Shown here: one piece after another, positions 1 to 7,587 of the stretch
Layout: every line of letters begins with the position of its first letter
How positions within the stretch are numbered: the first letter of the stretch is position 1
Source: Flavobacterium seoulense
Lineage (GTDB): Bacteria > Bacteroidota > Bacteroidia > Flavobacteriales > Flavobacteriaceae
Direction: 5' to 3'
Assembly (NCBI RefSeq): GCF_000695795.1
Contig: NZ_JNCA01000011.1
Location: 62,001-126,000, forward strand
DNA length: 64,000 nt
Program-made: the position numbers and the translations under genes
The notes under the pieces: generated by a model
The model's database searches: none
Told to the model about the DNA's origin: nothing
The model's input: only the letters and a program-made list of their open reading frames with translations

Positions 1-530
1 AAGAAACGGCTTTAGCAACTCAGCCAGACGGATTGGTTTCGAATACTTTACACCAAATGAAAGAAGGAGATACCGTAAACGTATCAGCTCCTGCAGGGAA
101 TTTTTCATTACAGGATAATGATGCTCCAATAGTGTTGATAAGTGGCGGAGTGGGAGTGACTCCGTTGTTGAGTATGTTAGAAACTAATCAAAAAACAAAT
201 AAAAATAAGACTATTTGGATTCATGGTTTCCGTAATGCATCAGTTCATGCTTTTAAAGAAGTTGTAGCAACTATCGAAGAAGAATCAGACTGGCTGGAAA
301 GCTATGTTTTCAATGAAGATTTAGAGGAAAATTCGAGTAATGGAATAATAAAAGGAAGAGTTGATTTAGAAAAATGTAAAGAAGCTATTTTGCTGGAAAA
401 TGCCCATTATTATTTATGTGGTCCAGCACCTTTTATCAAAGCTCATTATGAATCATTAGTTGGTTTTAATATCGATAAATCCAATATTTTCTATGAAGAA
501 TTTGGTCCTCAATCAGTTTCTTTGAATTAG
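1..530 (+). CDS. hmp: Flavohemoglobin (nitric oxide dioxygenase), C-terminal part only
   Basis: The reading frame is already open at the window edge, so the N-terminal globin and most of the FAD-binding domain lie outside. What remains is the end of the FAD domain and the NAD(P)H-binding domain of a ferredoxin-reductase-type module. It shows a GGVGVTPLLSML nucleotide-binding turn, YLCGPAPF near the end, and the C-terminal FYEEFGP typical of flavohemoglobins. Known members oxidise NO to nitrate with O2 and NAD(P)H in the cytoplasm, protecting against nitrosative stress. The upstream residues in frame (ETALATQPDGLVSNTLH) continue the fold, so the TTG at position 33 is not a start. A stand-alone ferredoxin reductase or phenol-hydroxylase-type reductase cannot be fully excluded because the globin domain is not visible. 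Confidence 0.85.
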   Translation, partial: ETALATQPDGLVSNTLHQMKEGDTVNVSAPAGNFSLQDNDAPIVLISGGVGVTPLLSMLETNQKTNKNKTIWIHGFRNASVHAFKEVVATIEEESDWLESYVFNEDLEENSSNGIIKGRVDLEKCKEAILLENAHYYLCGPAPFIKAHYESLVGFNIDKSNIFYEEFGPQSVSLN

Positions 531-551
531 AATATAATAAGTGAAGATTAG

Positions 552-595
552 CAAAGCCGTTTCAATACTCCTTTTGAAACGGCTTTGTTTTTAGT
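552..595. terminator. Intrinsic terminator after the flavohemoglobin gene
   Basis: Inverted arms CAAAGCCGTTTCAA (552-565) and TTGAAACGGCTTTG (574-587) form a 14-bp perfect stem with an 8-nt loop, followed by GTTTTT. It lies 21 bp past the stop codon and separates this gene from topB. Confidence 0.85.
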
Positions 596-670
596 TCATA
601 ACTCCTGATGATTTCTCTTTATTTCCAATTTTGAAATTCCTAATTTGCGGTCTTAAATAAAGAGGATAAA

Positions 671-2977
671 ATGAAGGTTTGTATTGCCGAAAAGCCAAGT
701 GTAGCACGTGAGATAGCAGCCGTTTTAGGTGCTAATACTAAGCATGATGGCTATTATGAAGGCAATGGTTATGCGGTAACTTATACCTTTGGACACTTAT
801 GTACTTTAAAAGAACCTAATGATTACCGCCCGTATTGGAAAAGCTGGGATTTGAATAATTTGCCCATGCTTCCTGAAAAATTCGAAACTAAAGTTGTCGA
901 AAATTCAGGAATCCAAAAGCAGTTTAAAATTGTAAAAAGTTTGTTTGACAAAGCTGAATTGGTCATCAATTGCGGGGATGCCGGGCAGGAGGGAGAACTT
1001 ATTCAGCGCTGGGTAATGAATGAGGCTAATTATAAAGGAGAAGTACAACGACTGTGGATTTCTTCTTTGACTACCGAAGCTATTAAAGAAGGTTTTGAAA
1101 ACTTAAAACCAGCTACTAATTACGATAATTTATTTTATGCCGGTTTTTCAAGAGCCATTGGCGACTGGCTTTTGGGTATGAATGCTACTCGTTTGTACAC
1201 CGTAAAACACGGTGGTTATAAACAGGTTTTGTCTATTGGACGTGTGCAAACGCCAACATTAGCCATGGTTGTGGATCGTTTTAAAGAAATTGAAAATTTC
1301 AAACCACAGCCATATTGGGAGTTGCAAACGATGTATAGAGAAACTCTTTTTAGTTATGAAGAAGGTCGTTTTCTGAAAAAAGAAGATGGAGAACTTGTAG
1401 CGAATAAAGTCAAAGAAAGTGATTTTGAAATTATTGCTGTCGAAAAAAAGAATGGAAATGAATACGCTCCAAAGCTTTTCGATTTAACAGGTTTACAGGT
1501 GTATTGCAATACCAAATTTGGATTCTCGGCAGATGAAACGCTTAAAATAGTTCAAACATTATACGAACAAAAAGTAGTAACCTATCCCAGAGTTGATACT
1601 ACTTTTTTACCAAGCGATATTTATCCTAAAGTACCCGGAATTCTTCAAAAACTGACTAATTATAGTACGTTGACCGAACCGCTTTTAGGAAAGAAGATTA
1701 AAAAGTCGCCTAAGGTTTTTAATGATAAAAAAGTAACCGATCACCATGCAATAATTCCAACTGGAATTCAGAATAATCTGCCATACAATCAGCAACAGGT
1801 GTATGATATTATTGTAAAGCGTTTTATTGCTGTTTTTTATGATGATTGCTTGGTTGCTAATACAACAGTAATTGGTAAAGCTGCCGATGTGACTTTTAAA
1901 GCTACCGGAAAAGAAATTCTGAAGAAAGGTTTTCGGGTTGTTTTTGAAGATCCAAATGCAAAAGAAAAGGAACCTGATTTATTACCGAGTTTTACAGTAG
2001 GCGAAAAAGGACCACACGAACCTTCATTTTTAGAAAAAGAAACTAAAGCGCCTAATCAATTTACCGAAGCTTCTTTGCTGCGGGCGATGGAAACCGCAGG
2101 AAAACAAGTTGATGATGAGGATTTACGCGAATTGATGAAAGAAAACGGTATTGGACGACCATCTACACGGGCAAATATTATAGAAACGCTTTTTAAACGT
2201 CAATATATTGTTCGAAATAAAAAACAGGTTTTGCCTACGCCAACAGGAATTCAGTTGATTGATATTATTCAGAATGATTTATTAAAATCGGCGGAATTGA
2301 CTGGTTCCTGGGAAAAACAATTGAAAGATATTGAGAAAGGAACTTTTACCGCTGCAGCATTTATCAATAATATGAAACGAATGGTTGATTCGCTGGTATA
2401 TGAAGTTCGAAGTGAAACCACTCGTGCTAATATTTCGCATGTCGGAAGTGTTCAAAAAGAAGAAATGGCTGTTGAGAAAAAGAAATCAGCCGGAATTGCT
2501 GCTGAAACTTGTCCGAAATGTAAAAACGGCACATTGATAAAAGGAAAATCGGCTTATGGCTGTAGTGGATATAAATCAGGTTGTGATTTTGTTTTGCCTT
2601 TTACTTTTGCAGAGAAAAAAATATCCGAAAATCAATATTTGCGATTGCTTCAAAAAGGTTCTACGGTTAATTTAAAAGACTTTAAAGTTAATGATGAAAC
2701 AGTGGAAGGTTTGCTTCGTTTTGATGAAAATTTCAAATTGGTATTGGAACCTAAAAAAACTACTCCGAAAGTAACAACAGCGCCAACATCAGATGAATTA
2801 GCTTGTCCAAAATGCCAACAAGGAACTATTATTAAGGGCAATACCGCTTATGGCTGTAGCCAATACAAATCAGGTTGTGATTTTAAAGTTACTTTTGAAA
2901 TAGTTCGGGAAAAACTACAAAACCAAAAAGCGACGAAGGAATTGGTTTATGGAATTTTGAAAGATGCCGTTCTTTAA
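671..2977 (+). CDS. topB: DNA topoisomerase III (type IA)
   Basis: A 768-residue type IA topoisomerase that cuts one DNA strand through a 5'-phosphotyrosine, relaxing negative supercoils and decatenating DNA. The TOPRIM domain opens with CIAEKPSVARE and holds DAGQEGELI (acidic metal-binding residues). The strand-passage core has SIGRVQTPTLA, and VVTYPRVDTTFL carries the expected catalytic tyrosine. After about residue 610 there are two zinc-ribbon repeats, each with two CPKC/GCD-type half-sites (CPKCKNGTLIKG and CPKCQQGTIIKG); such repeats are usual in Bacteroidota TopB. The ATG start is preceded by an A-rich leader (AAAGAGGATAAA). It appears monocistronic. Its second zinc repeat has a decayed copy 1.6 kb downstream (4453-4568). 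Confidence 0.95.
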   Translation: MKVCIAEKPSVAREIAAVLGANTKHDGYYEGNGYAVTYTFGHLCTLKEPNDYRPYWKSWDLNNLPMLPEKFETKVVENSGIQKQFKIVKSLFDKAELVINCGDAGQEGELIQRWVMNEANYKGEVQRLWISSLTTEAIKEGFENLKPATNYDNLFYAGFSRAIGDWLLGMNATRLYTVKHGGYKQVLSIGRVQTPTLAMVVDRFKEIENFKPQPYWELQTMYRETLFSYEEGRFLKKEDGELVANKVKESDFEIIAVEKKNGNEYAPKLFDLTGLQVYCNTKFGFSADETLKIVQTLYEQKVVTYPRVDTTFLPSDIYPKVPGILQKLTNYSTLTEPLLGKKIKKSPKVFNDKKVTDHHAIIPTGIQNNLPYNQQQVYDIIVKRFIAVFYDDCLVANTTVIGKAADVTFKATGKEILKKGFRVVFEDPNAKEKEPDLLPSFTVGEKGPHEPSFLEKETKAPNQFTEASLLRAMETAGKQVDDEDLRELMKENGIGRPSTRANIIETLFKRQYIVRNKKQVLPTPTGIQLIDIIQNDLLKSAELTGSWEKQLKDIEKGTFTAAAFINNMKRMVDSLVYEVRSETTRANISHVGSVQKEEMAVEKKKSAGIAAETCPKCKNGTLIKGKSAYGCSGYKSGCDFVLPFTFAEKKISENQYLRLLQKGSTVNLKDFKVNDETVEGLLRFDENFKLVLEPKKTTPKVTTAPTSDELACPKCQQGTIIKGNTAYGCSQYKSGCDFKVTFEIVREKLQNQKATKELVYGILKDAVL

Positions 2978-2984
2978 GATTTAA

Positions 2985-3095
2985 AATTTAACCACAAATT
3001 GCGCAAAGCTTTTTAGCAATTTTGTAAAAAACGCAAAAATTACGAAGCTTACTAACTTTGTGAACTTTGTAATCATTGCGTTTTTGTGATTGATT
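2985..3095. repeat. Imperfect palindromic intergenic repeat after topB
   Basis: The left arm AACCACAAATTGCGCAAAG (2990-3008) pairs imperfectly with the complement of CTTTGTAATCATTGCGTTTTTGTGATT (3064-3091). The middle also has further ACTTTGTGAACTTTG-type short repeats. It resembles the ACCACRAA...-bounded repeat at 18399-18514 and, like it, starts just after a stop codon. Likely an intergenic REP/MITE-like element rather than a gene; it may also serve as a weak terminator between the convergent topB and SDR genes. Confidence 0.5.
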
Positions 3096-3105
3096 TTTGA
3101 AATAT

Positions 3106-3849
3106 TTATGCTAAAACCATTCCACCATCCATAATAAAATCGGCACCTGTAATAAATCCAGCAGCATCACTACTTAAATACGAAACCATTTTGGCAACAT
3201 CTTCTGCTTTCCCTATTTGTTTTAGCGGAACTTTATCGACGACTACATTCATGATACTTTTTACAGTGTCCTCGTCCAGACCAACTTTTTTCATTACTTC
3301 GGTTTCTGTTGGTCCCGGACTCACTGAATTGACTCTGATTTTTCTAGGTGCTAATTCTACCGCAGCCGATTTCATAACAGAATTTAAAGCTGTTTTACTC
3401 GAAGAATACACAGAAGACCCCGGACCTGGCATACTGGCTGTATTAGAGGAAAGAAATACCACCGAAGCACCGTCTTTTAAAATAGGAATAAATTTGCTTA
3501 AAGTGAAGTAAGCACCTTTAAAATTGACATTCATTATACTGTCGAATAATTATTCTGTAGTTTGTTCTATTGTTCCTAATCCGGCAATTCCGGCATTGAT
3601 AAAAAGAATATCTACTGTACCGAAATCGGCTTTTACTTTAGTAACCAGCTTCTCAATATCAGTAACACTCGACTGATCTGCTATAATTGCTGTGACACCT
3701 AATTCCAATGCAGCTTTTTCAATAGCTTCTTTTCTTCTTCCGGTAATAATAACCCGAGCACCCTGTTCTTTTAATTGTTTGGCAGTAGCATAACCAATGC
3801 CGCTGTTTCCTCCTGTAATTACTGCAATCTTATTTTTTAAATTGTCCAT
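3106..3849 (-). pseudogene. SDR-family oxidoreductase interrupted by one in-frame stop codon
   Basis: Read without the stop, this would be a roughly 247-residue classical short-chain dehydrogenase/reductase (NAD(P)-dependent cytoplasmic oxidoreductase). The N-terminal piece (start 3849) has the cofactor motif TGGNSGIG and FINAGIAG. The C-terminal piece has the catalytic YSSSK and ends in GADFIMDGGM, so all active-site parts survive. The two are in the same frame, separated only by a TAA at 3550-3552 after ...EQTTE, where relatives normally have a second glutamate (GAA to TAA, one substitution). An ATG six codons after the stop (3534) could restart translation but would lack the cofactor site. 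It may be a recent nonsense mutation or a sequencing error. The gene is divergent from an HxlR regulator that probably controls it. Confidence 0.8.
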
Positions 3850-3892
3850 TTTTTATATGTTTTTAAATTATGAGACAAATTTAAAACCAAAA

Positions 3893-3929
3893 TGGTATAA
3901 CTTTGTAACCAGTATAATAGAGTATACCA
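3893..3929. promoter_or_regulatory. Putative HxlR operator overlapping a promoter
   Basis: In the SDR/HxlR divergent spacer, TGGTATA (3893-3899) and TATACCA (3923-3929) form perfect 7-bp inverted arms spaced 30 bp centre to centre. Overlapping the left arm is TAACTTTG (3898-3905), matching the Bacteroidota -7 consensus TAnnTTTG, pointing toward the HxlR gene at 3947. A dimeric winged-helix repressor bound here could control both genes. Confidence 0.5.
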
Positions 3930-3946
3930 AACTAATTTTTAGCAAG

Positions 3947-4288
3947 ATGGAAAGAAATCAGAAAGAAGAAGTGCAGGCTTTGCAGGACACCTTACATGTT
4001 TTGGGAGGTAAATGGCGATTACCCATTATTAATTCTATCTGCAATGGAAATCATCGTTTCAGAGAAATAGAACGTAGTATTCCGGGGATAACAACACGCA
4101 TGCTTTCCAGAGAGCTTAAAGATATGGAAATGAATATGCTTATTAGAAGAACTGAAAATAGGGATGCCGAAATACCGGTAAAATATGAATCTACACCTTA
4201 TTGTAAATCTTTTGGTCCTGTTATCGAAGAAATGATTAAGTGGGGAAAATTGCATCGAAAAGAAATTATCAGAAAATCTAAGCAATAG
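3947..4288 (+). CDS. HxlR-family winged-helix transcriptional regulator
   Basis: A 113-residue HxlR/DUF24-type DNA-binding protein. Members are small dimeric winged-helix regulators, often redox- or aldehyde-responsive and often divergent from the oxidoreductase they control. The family signature is clear: VLGGKWRLPIINSI, HRFREIERSIPGIT, MLSRELKDME, and the wing region with VKYESTPYCKSF. I place the start at the ATG at 3947 (MERNQKEE) because the frame upstream to 3797 is not HxlR-like and lies on the regulatory spacer. It is divergent from the broken SDR at 3106-3849. A classical redox cysteine near the N-terminus is absent; the only cysteines are in SICNG and YCKS. Confidence 0.88.
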   Translation: MERNQKEEVQALQDTLHVLGGKWRLPIINSICNGNHRFREIERSIPGITTRMLSRELKDMEMNMLIRRTENRDAEIPVKYESTPYCKSFGPVIEEMIKWGKLHRKEIIRKSKQ

Positions 4289-4341
4289 GGTTAGCCAGGT
4301 GTGTTTTTAGTTATAAAGAAACTTATTAAACAAAAATAGCA

Positions 4342-4366
4342 ACTCATTATGAATGGGTATTTTTTA
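4342..4366 (+). terminator. Weak intrinsic terminator after the HxlR gene
   Basis: A short stem ACTCATT (4342-4348) / AATGGGT (4352-4358, one wobble pair) is followed by ATTTTTTATT. It lies about 55 bp past the HxlR stop. Confidence 0.5.
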
Positions 4367-4452
4367 TTGTTTTTCACTGCATTATATTCTTCGTCAGTTA
4401 CAATTTCACTGGATTTGTAAGAGTGAATGTTTTATATTAGTAAAAAAATATT

Positions 4453-4568
4453 GCTTATGGCTGTAACCAATATAAATCAGGTTGTGATTTTAAAGTAAGT
4501 GTTTAAACAGTTCGGGGAAAACTGCAAAACCAAAAAGCGACTAAGAAATTGGTTTATGGAATTTTTGA
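4453..4568 (+). pseudogene. Decayed copy of the topB 3' end (second zinc-ribbon repeat)
   Basis: Positions 4453-4560 align without gaps to 2846-2953 of topB; by hand count 97 of 108 bases match. The translation begins AYGCNQYKSGCDFKV and then meets a TAA (4504-4506) where topB has a lysine/phenylalanine-rich stretch; similarity then resumes (KLQNQKATKKLVYGI). The left boundary is sharp: the preceding AT-rich sequence has no topB similarity. There is no start codon and no complete domain, so it is a remnant. It may derive from this topB or from another topoisomerase gene with the same repeat. With the real topB end it brackets the SDR/HxlR pair as a direct repeat. Confidence 0.85.
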
Positions 4569-4593
4569 AGTCCGAAGCTTAAAATACATTAAT

Positions 4594-4636
4594 AAAAAAA
4601 GCTTCCCATTCTCAATAAGAATAGGAAGATTTTTTA
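4594..4636. terminator. Bidirectional terminator at the 3' end of the phospholipase gene
   Basis: Arms CTTCCCATTCT (4602-4612) and AGAATAGGAAG (4618-4628) have one internal mismatch. An A7 run precedes them (T7 for the minus strand) and GATTTTTT follows. It would end the minus-strand phospholipase mRNA. Confidence 0.75.
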
Positions 4637-4655
4637 GAATGAAACCAGTAGAATT

Positions 4656-5717
4656 CTATTTTTTAGCATTCACAGGATTTGGTCTTACATAAGTTCCGTC
4701 ATCATATTTAACCTGATAGCTCGATTTAAATAATGTACTTGGTAAATAATAATCAGTAGTAATCACTTGTGCTCCCGATTTTTTTGCCGCTTCGAAATGT
4801 GAATAATCATTATTTCGGGCTTCTTTAGTATCAGCATCAGCTCTGGTTCTTATTATATAGCCTTTTTTTACTAAGTCAGTAATTGTGTTGTCTTCAGGAT
4901 TATTTCTGAATAAAGTTGCAGCTTCGGGTTTTCCTGGCTCGGCATTAATGAAAGCTGCACGTCCTTTTAACGATGGATGATTTAAAGCATATAAATCTCT
5001 TTTAGCTCCATTATTATCCAAAATAAATAAGAATTTACCTTTCGCTTTTTCAACCGTAGGCCAATTGTTATTGAGAACTGCTTCTTCCAGTGTTTTGTAT
5101 TTCCCACGAACCATATCGGGTGTGATTAGTTTATCGCCTAAACCTTTGCGAAGTTCATTGTCTAAAGCATCAAATAATTCGGCTGTGAATTTTTCTGATT
5201 TTGTTCCAAGGAAACTATCATCATCTTTTGGTTCTAAAGTAATAAAAACAGGTGTGTGATCGGGATTGGCATCAGACCAATTTTTTAATTCAGCCAGACA
5301 ATTTTGAAGTGTGTAGCATGAAGTTCTAAAATCGATATCAATCATGTGAAAAACCTTAAAACCTGGTTTCTTCATTTCGCCGTTAGGATCATAAGTTGCT
5401 TTCGATTTTACAATATCTAATCCTTTTGGATGAGCAAATTTACCACCTTTAGCATCAGCCTGTACATCAATTTCAAGATTACGTAAACCTTTATTCAATT
5501 GTTCAGTGATACTAATGTGTGTGTATTGCAAACCTTTTAAAGAGCGCGAAGTGTCTTTTGCCTGAATAGCATTATACAAATCAGCTTCCATAGCCTGGCG
5601 GTAACTGTTGTGGGAACCAATAACTTGTAATTGATTTATTTTTAATTGCTCATTTTGTGCATTCGAAGTACAAATAAAAGCAGACGAAATTAGAAATGTA
5701 AACAGAATTTGTTTCAT
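4656..5717 (-). CDS. Secreted Ca2+-dependent phosphatidylinositol-specific phospholipase C-like protein
   Basis: A 353-residue protein with an N-terminal signal peptide (hydrophobic stretch ending CTSNAQ, probable cleavage after SNA), so periplasmic or exported. The mature part shows a PI-PLC TIM-barrel of the Ca2+-dependent bacterial type: QVIGSHNSYR (catalytic His), LRNLEIDVQ (Glu/Asp metal ligands), KVFHMIDIDF (second His), and FITLEPKDD. This family cleaves phosphoinositide or glycerophospho-inositol headgroups. Its C-terminal half has ...YIIRTRADADTKEARNN and TTDYY, typical of the family. It is transcribed away from an ECF sigma/FecR/SusC/SusD locus whose first gene starts 265 bp away. 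The enzyme might feed that uptake system, but the link is only positional. The true substrate is unknown. Confidence 0.8.
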   Translation of the reverse strand: MKQILFTFLISSAFICTSNAQNEQLKINQLQVIGSHNSYRQAMEADLYNAIQAKDTSRSLKGLQYTHISITEQLNKGLRNLEIDVQADAKGGKFAHPKGLDIVKSKATYDPNGEMKKPGFKVFHMIDIDFRTSCYTLQNCLAELKNWSDANPDHTPVFITLEPKDDDSFLGTKSEKFTAELFDALDNELRKGLGDKLITPDMVRGKYKTLEEAVLNNNWPTVEKAKGKFLFILDNNGAKRDLYALNHPSLKGRAAFINAEPGKPEAATLFRNNPEDNTITDLVKKGYIIRTRADADTKEARNNDYSHFEAAKKSGAQVITTDYYLPSTLFKSSYQVKYDDGTYVRPNPVNAKK

Positions 5718-5982
5718 AATTTGAAAATATAGGAATTAATAAAGATAGGGAATAAGATAAATGATTTTTTATCTTTTTTTGAGTTTACTAAATTAAAGTT
5801 GGTATCAGATTTTTGTGTTAACTAAAGAAAAATAAATTACTAAAGGATTGTAATTTTTCCTTTTAAAAAGTAGTACAAATACAGCAAATACATTGATTTA
5901 TTAATTTAAAGATAATCTTCAGGAAAAAATAAAAGCAGTGTGATTTAGTACTTTGCATCAGTAAATACCACTACATTAAACG

Positions 5983-6522
5983 ATGAATAATCCTGAAATT
6001 TTCGAAAAAACGTATACCCAATATTGGAAAAAGTTAACTGCTTTTTCATATACGATGACTCAGGATAACGACTTGGCACAGAACATTGTTCAGGATGTTT
6101 TTGTTGATTTATGGGAACGAAAAAGCGATGTGAAAATCCTTTCGATAGAAGCCTATTTATTTAGAGCAGTAAAAAATCAGGTTTTTAAACATTATCAAAA
6201 TAACAGGTTTGATAAAACCATTTTAGAAGATAAGTTTGAAGATTATGTAATGGATCATTTTACGACTATTGAACCTGAATTATTAGATTCGCTTTATTCC
6301 TTATTAGATAAACTTCCTGAAAAACGCAAAGAAGTTTTATTGATGTACAAAATGCAGGACATGAGCATTGACCAAATTGCCGATGAACTCGAAGTATCTA
6401 AACAAACGGTAAAAAACCAAATTTCTACCGGATTAAAACAATTGCGCGAAGGCTTAAAAGACTTGGCGTGGCTAGCTCTTTTATTGTTTTGCATCGAAAT
6501 TTTTAAGATAACTTTTGCTTAA
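5983..6522 (+). CDS. ECF RNA polymerase sigma factor, FecI type
   Basis: A 179-residue ECF sigma-70 factor. Region 2 is near the N-terminus (FSYTMTQDNDLAQNIVQDVFVDLWE). Region 4 lies at about residues 115-165 (LDKLPEKRKEVLLMYKMQDM, then IADELEVSKQTVKNQIS, the helix-turn-helix). An unusually hydrophobic tail (WLALLLFCIEIF) follows region 4. Such factors direct polymerase to the SusC/SusD promoter when the outer-membrane receptor signals through the FecR partner. The FecR-like anti-sigma gene starts 68 bp downstream, followed by the receptor, which carries the STN signalling domain. This gives a full surface-signalling set. Confidence 0.93.
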   Translation: MNNPEIFEKTYTQYWKKLTAFSYTMTQDNDLAQNIVQDVFVDLWERKSDVKILSIEAYLFRAVKNQVFKHYQNNRFDKTILEDKFEDYVMDHFTTIEPELLDSLYSLLDKLPEKRKEVLLMYKMQDMSIDQIADELEVSKQTVKNQISTGLKQLREGLKDLAWLALLLFCIEIFKITFA

Positions 6523-6590
6523 CGGTTTCCTAACATTTTTGGATAGTACGATTTCTTGATTCCGGTACTTATAGGTAATTAAGAAGTAAT

Positions 6591-7514
6591 ATGATAAAAA
6601 GAATTAAACATAGTTTAGAACGTCTTATTGACAAAAGTGTTCAGAATAAAGCATCAGACGCTGAAGAGAAATTATTAGAAAATTTTTCGTTAAACGAATA
6701 TCAAAAATCTAGTTGGAATACTGAATTGATGGGAAATGCTGACGAAGTTTCTAATACTATTTATAAAAATATTCAATTTAGGATAGGTTCAAAAAAGCAA
6801 TCATTTCCTTATTTAAAATATATGGCCGCTGCCAGTATTCTTTTTCTTGTTGGTTTAGGATTTTTCTATAAACTGGCGATTGTTTCAGAAAAGCAATTAA
6901 CATTTCAAACATTGGATGTTCCCAAATCTATCCAATTAAGTGATGGTTCGAAAATTTATCTGGCAGCCAACTCATTATTTCAATATCCGGAAAAATTTTT
7001 AGCCGAAGAACGAAAAGTAACCCTTTTAAAAGGAAATGCTTTTTTTGAAGTAGCTAAAGACAAAAAGCATCCATTTATTATCAAATCTGGAGAAATTAAA
7101 ACGAAGGTTTTAGGAACTTCATTTCATATTCAGTTATCAAAATCAAAATGCGAGGTAATTGTGATAACCGGAAAAGTAAATGTCACTACAAAAGATCAAA
7201 GTGTTGATTTGGTTCCTAATCAGCAAGCTTTGTTTTCTGGCGGAAAATTAAGCCGTATGTCTGTTGATAAATCCTTATTAGTGAATTGGTACACTACTGA
7301 TATTGCTTTAAACGAAGCCGCTTTACAACAAGTAATTACTGTTTTAGAATACAAATATGGTGTGCAATTTCAATTCGAAAATAAATCAGTTTTAAAAAAT
7401 CCGGTGACGGTATTTATTGAGAAAAATGCTTCGCTTGAAAGTGTTTTAAAGCAAATTAATTATATCACAAACTTAAATTTTAATGAATATGACAAAATAG
7501 TAAAAGTGAACTAA
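6591..7514 (+). CDS. FecR-family anti-sigma factor
   Basis: A 307-residue inner-membrane anti-sigma protein. The cytoplasmic N-terminal part (about 1-78) would bind the sigma factor. One transmembrane segment follows (about 81-98, MAAASILFLVGLGFFY). The periplasmic FecR domain (about 105-215) has SDGSKIYLAANS, EVAKDKKHPFII and VLGTSFHIQ. A DUF4974-type domain (about 235-307) ends the protein and is related to the STN fold that contacts the receptor. The gene lies between its sigma factor and the STN-bearing SusC, the standard order for transenvelope signalling in Bacteroidota. Confidence 0.93.
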   Translation: MIKRIKHSLERLIDKSVQNKASDAEEKLLENFSLNEYQKSSWNTELMGNADEVSNTIYKNIQFRIGSKKQSFPYLKYMAAASILFLVGLGFFYKLAIVSEKQLTFQTLDVPKSIQLSDGSKIYLAANSLFQYPEKFLAEERKVTLLKGNAFFEVAKDKKHPFIIKSGEIKTKVLGTSFHIQLSKSKCEVIVITGKVNVTTKDQSVDLVPNQQALFSGGKLSRMSVDKSLLVNWYTTDIALNEAALQQVITVLEYKYGVQFQFENKSVLKNPVTVFIEKNASLESVLKQINYITNLNFNEYDKIVKVN

Positions 7515-7587
7515 AATCCAAAAAAAAGCAGTTGCTGAGAACAACTGCGATTAATAATTAAGTATCGAAAAACCAATAACTTAAATC

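Noticed and set aside
3191-3511. 106-codon frame opposite the C-terminal half of the broken SDR
   Set aside because: It is the mirror of a real coding frame; the SDR motifs are on the other strand.
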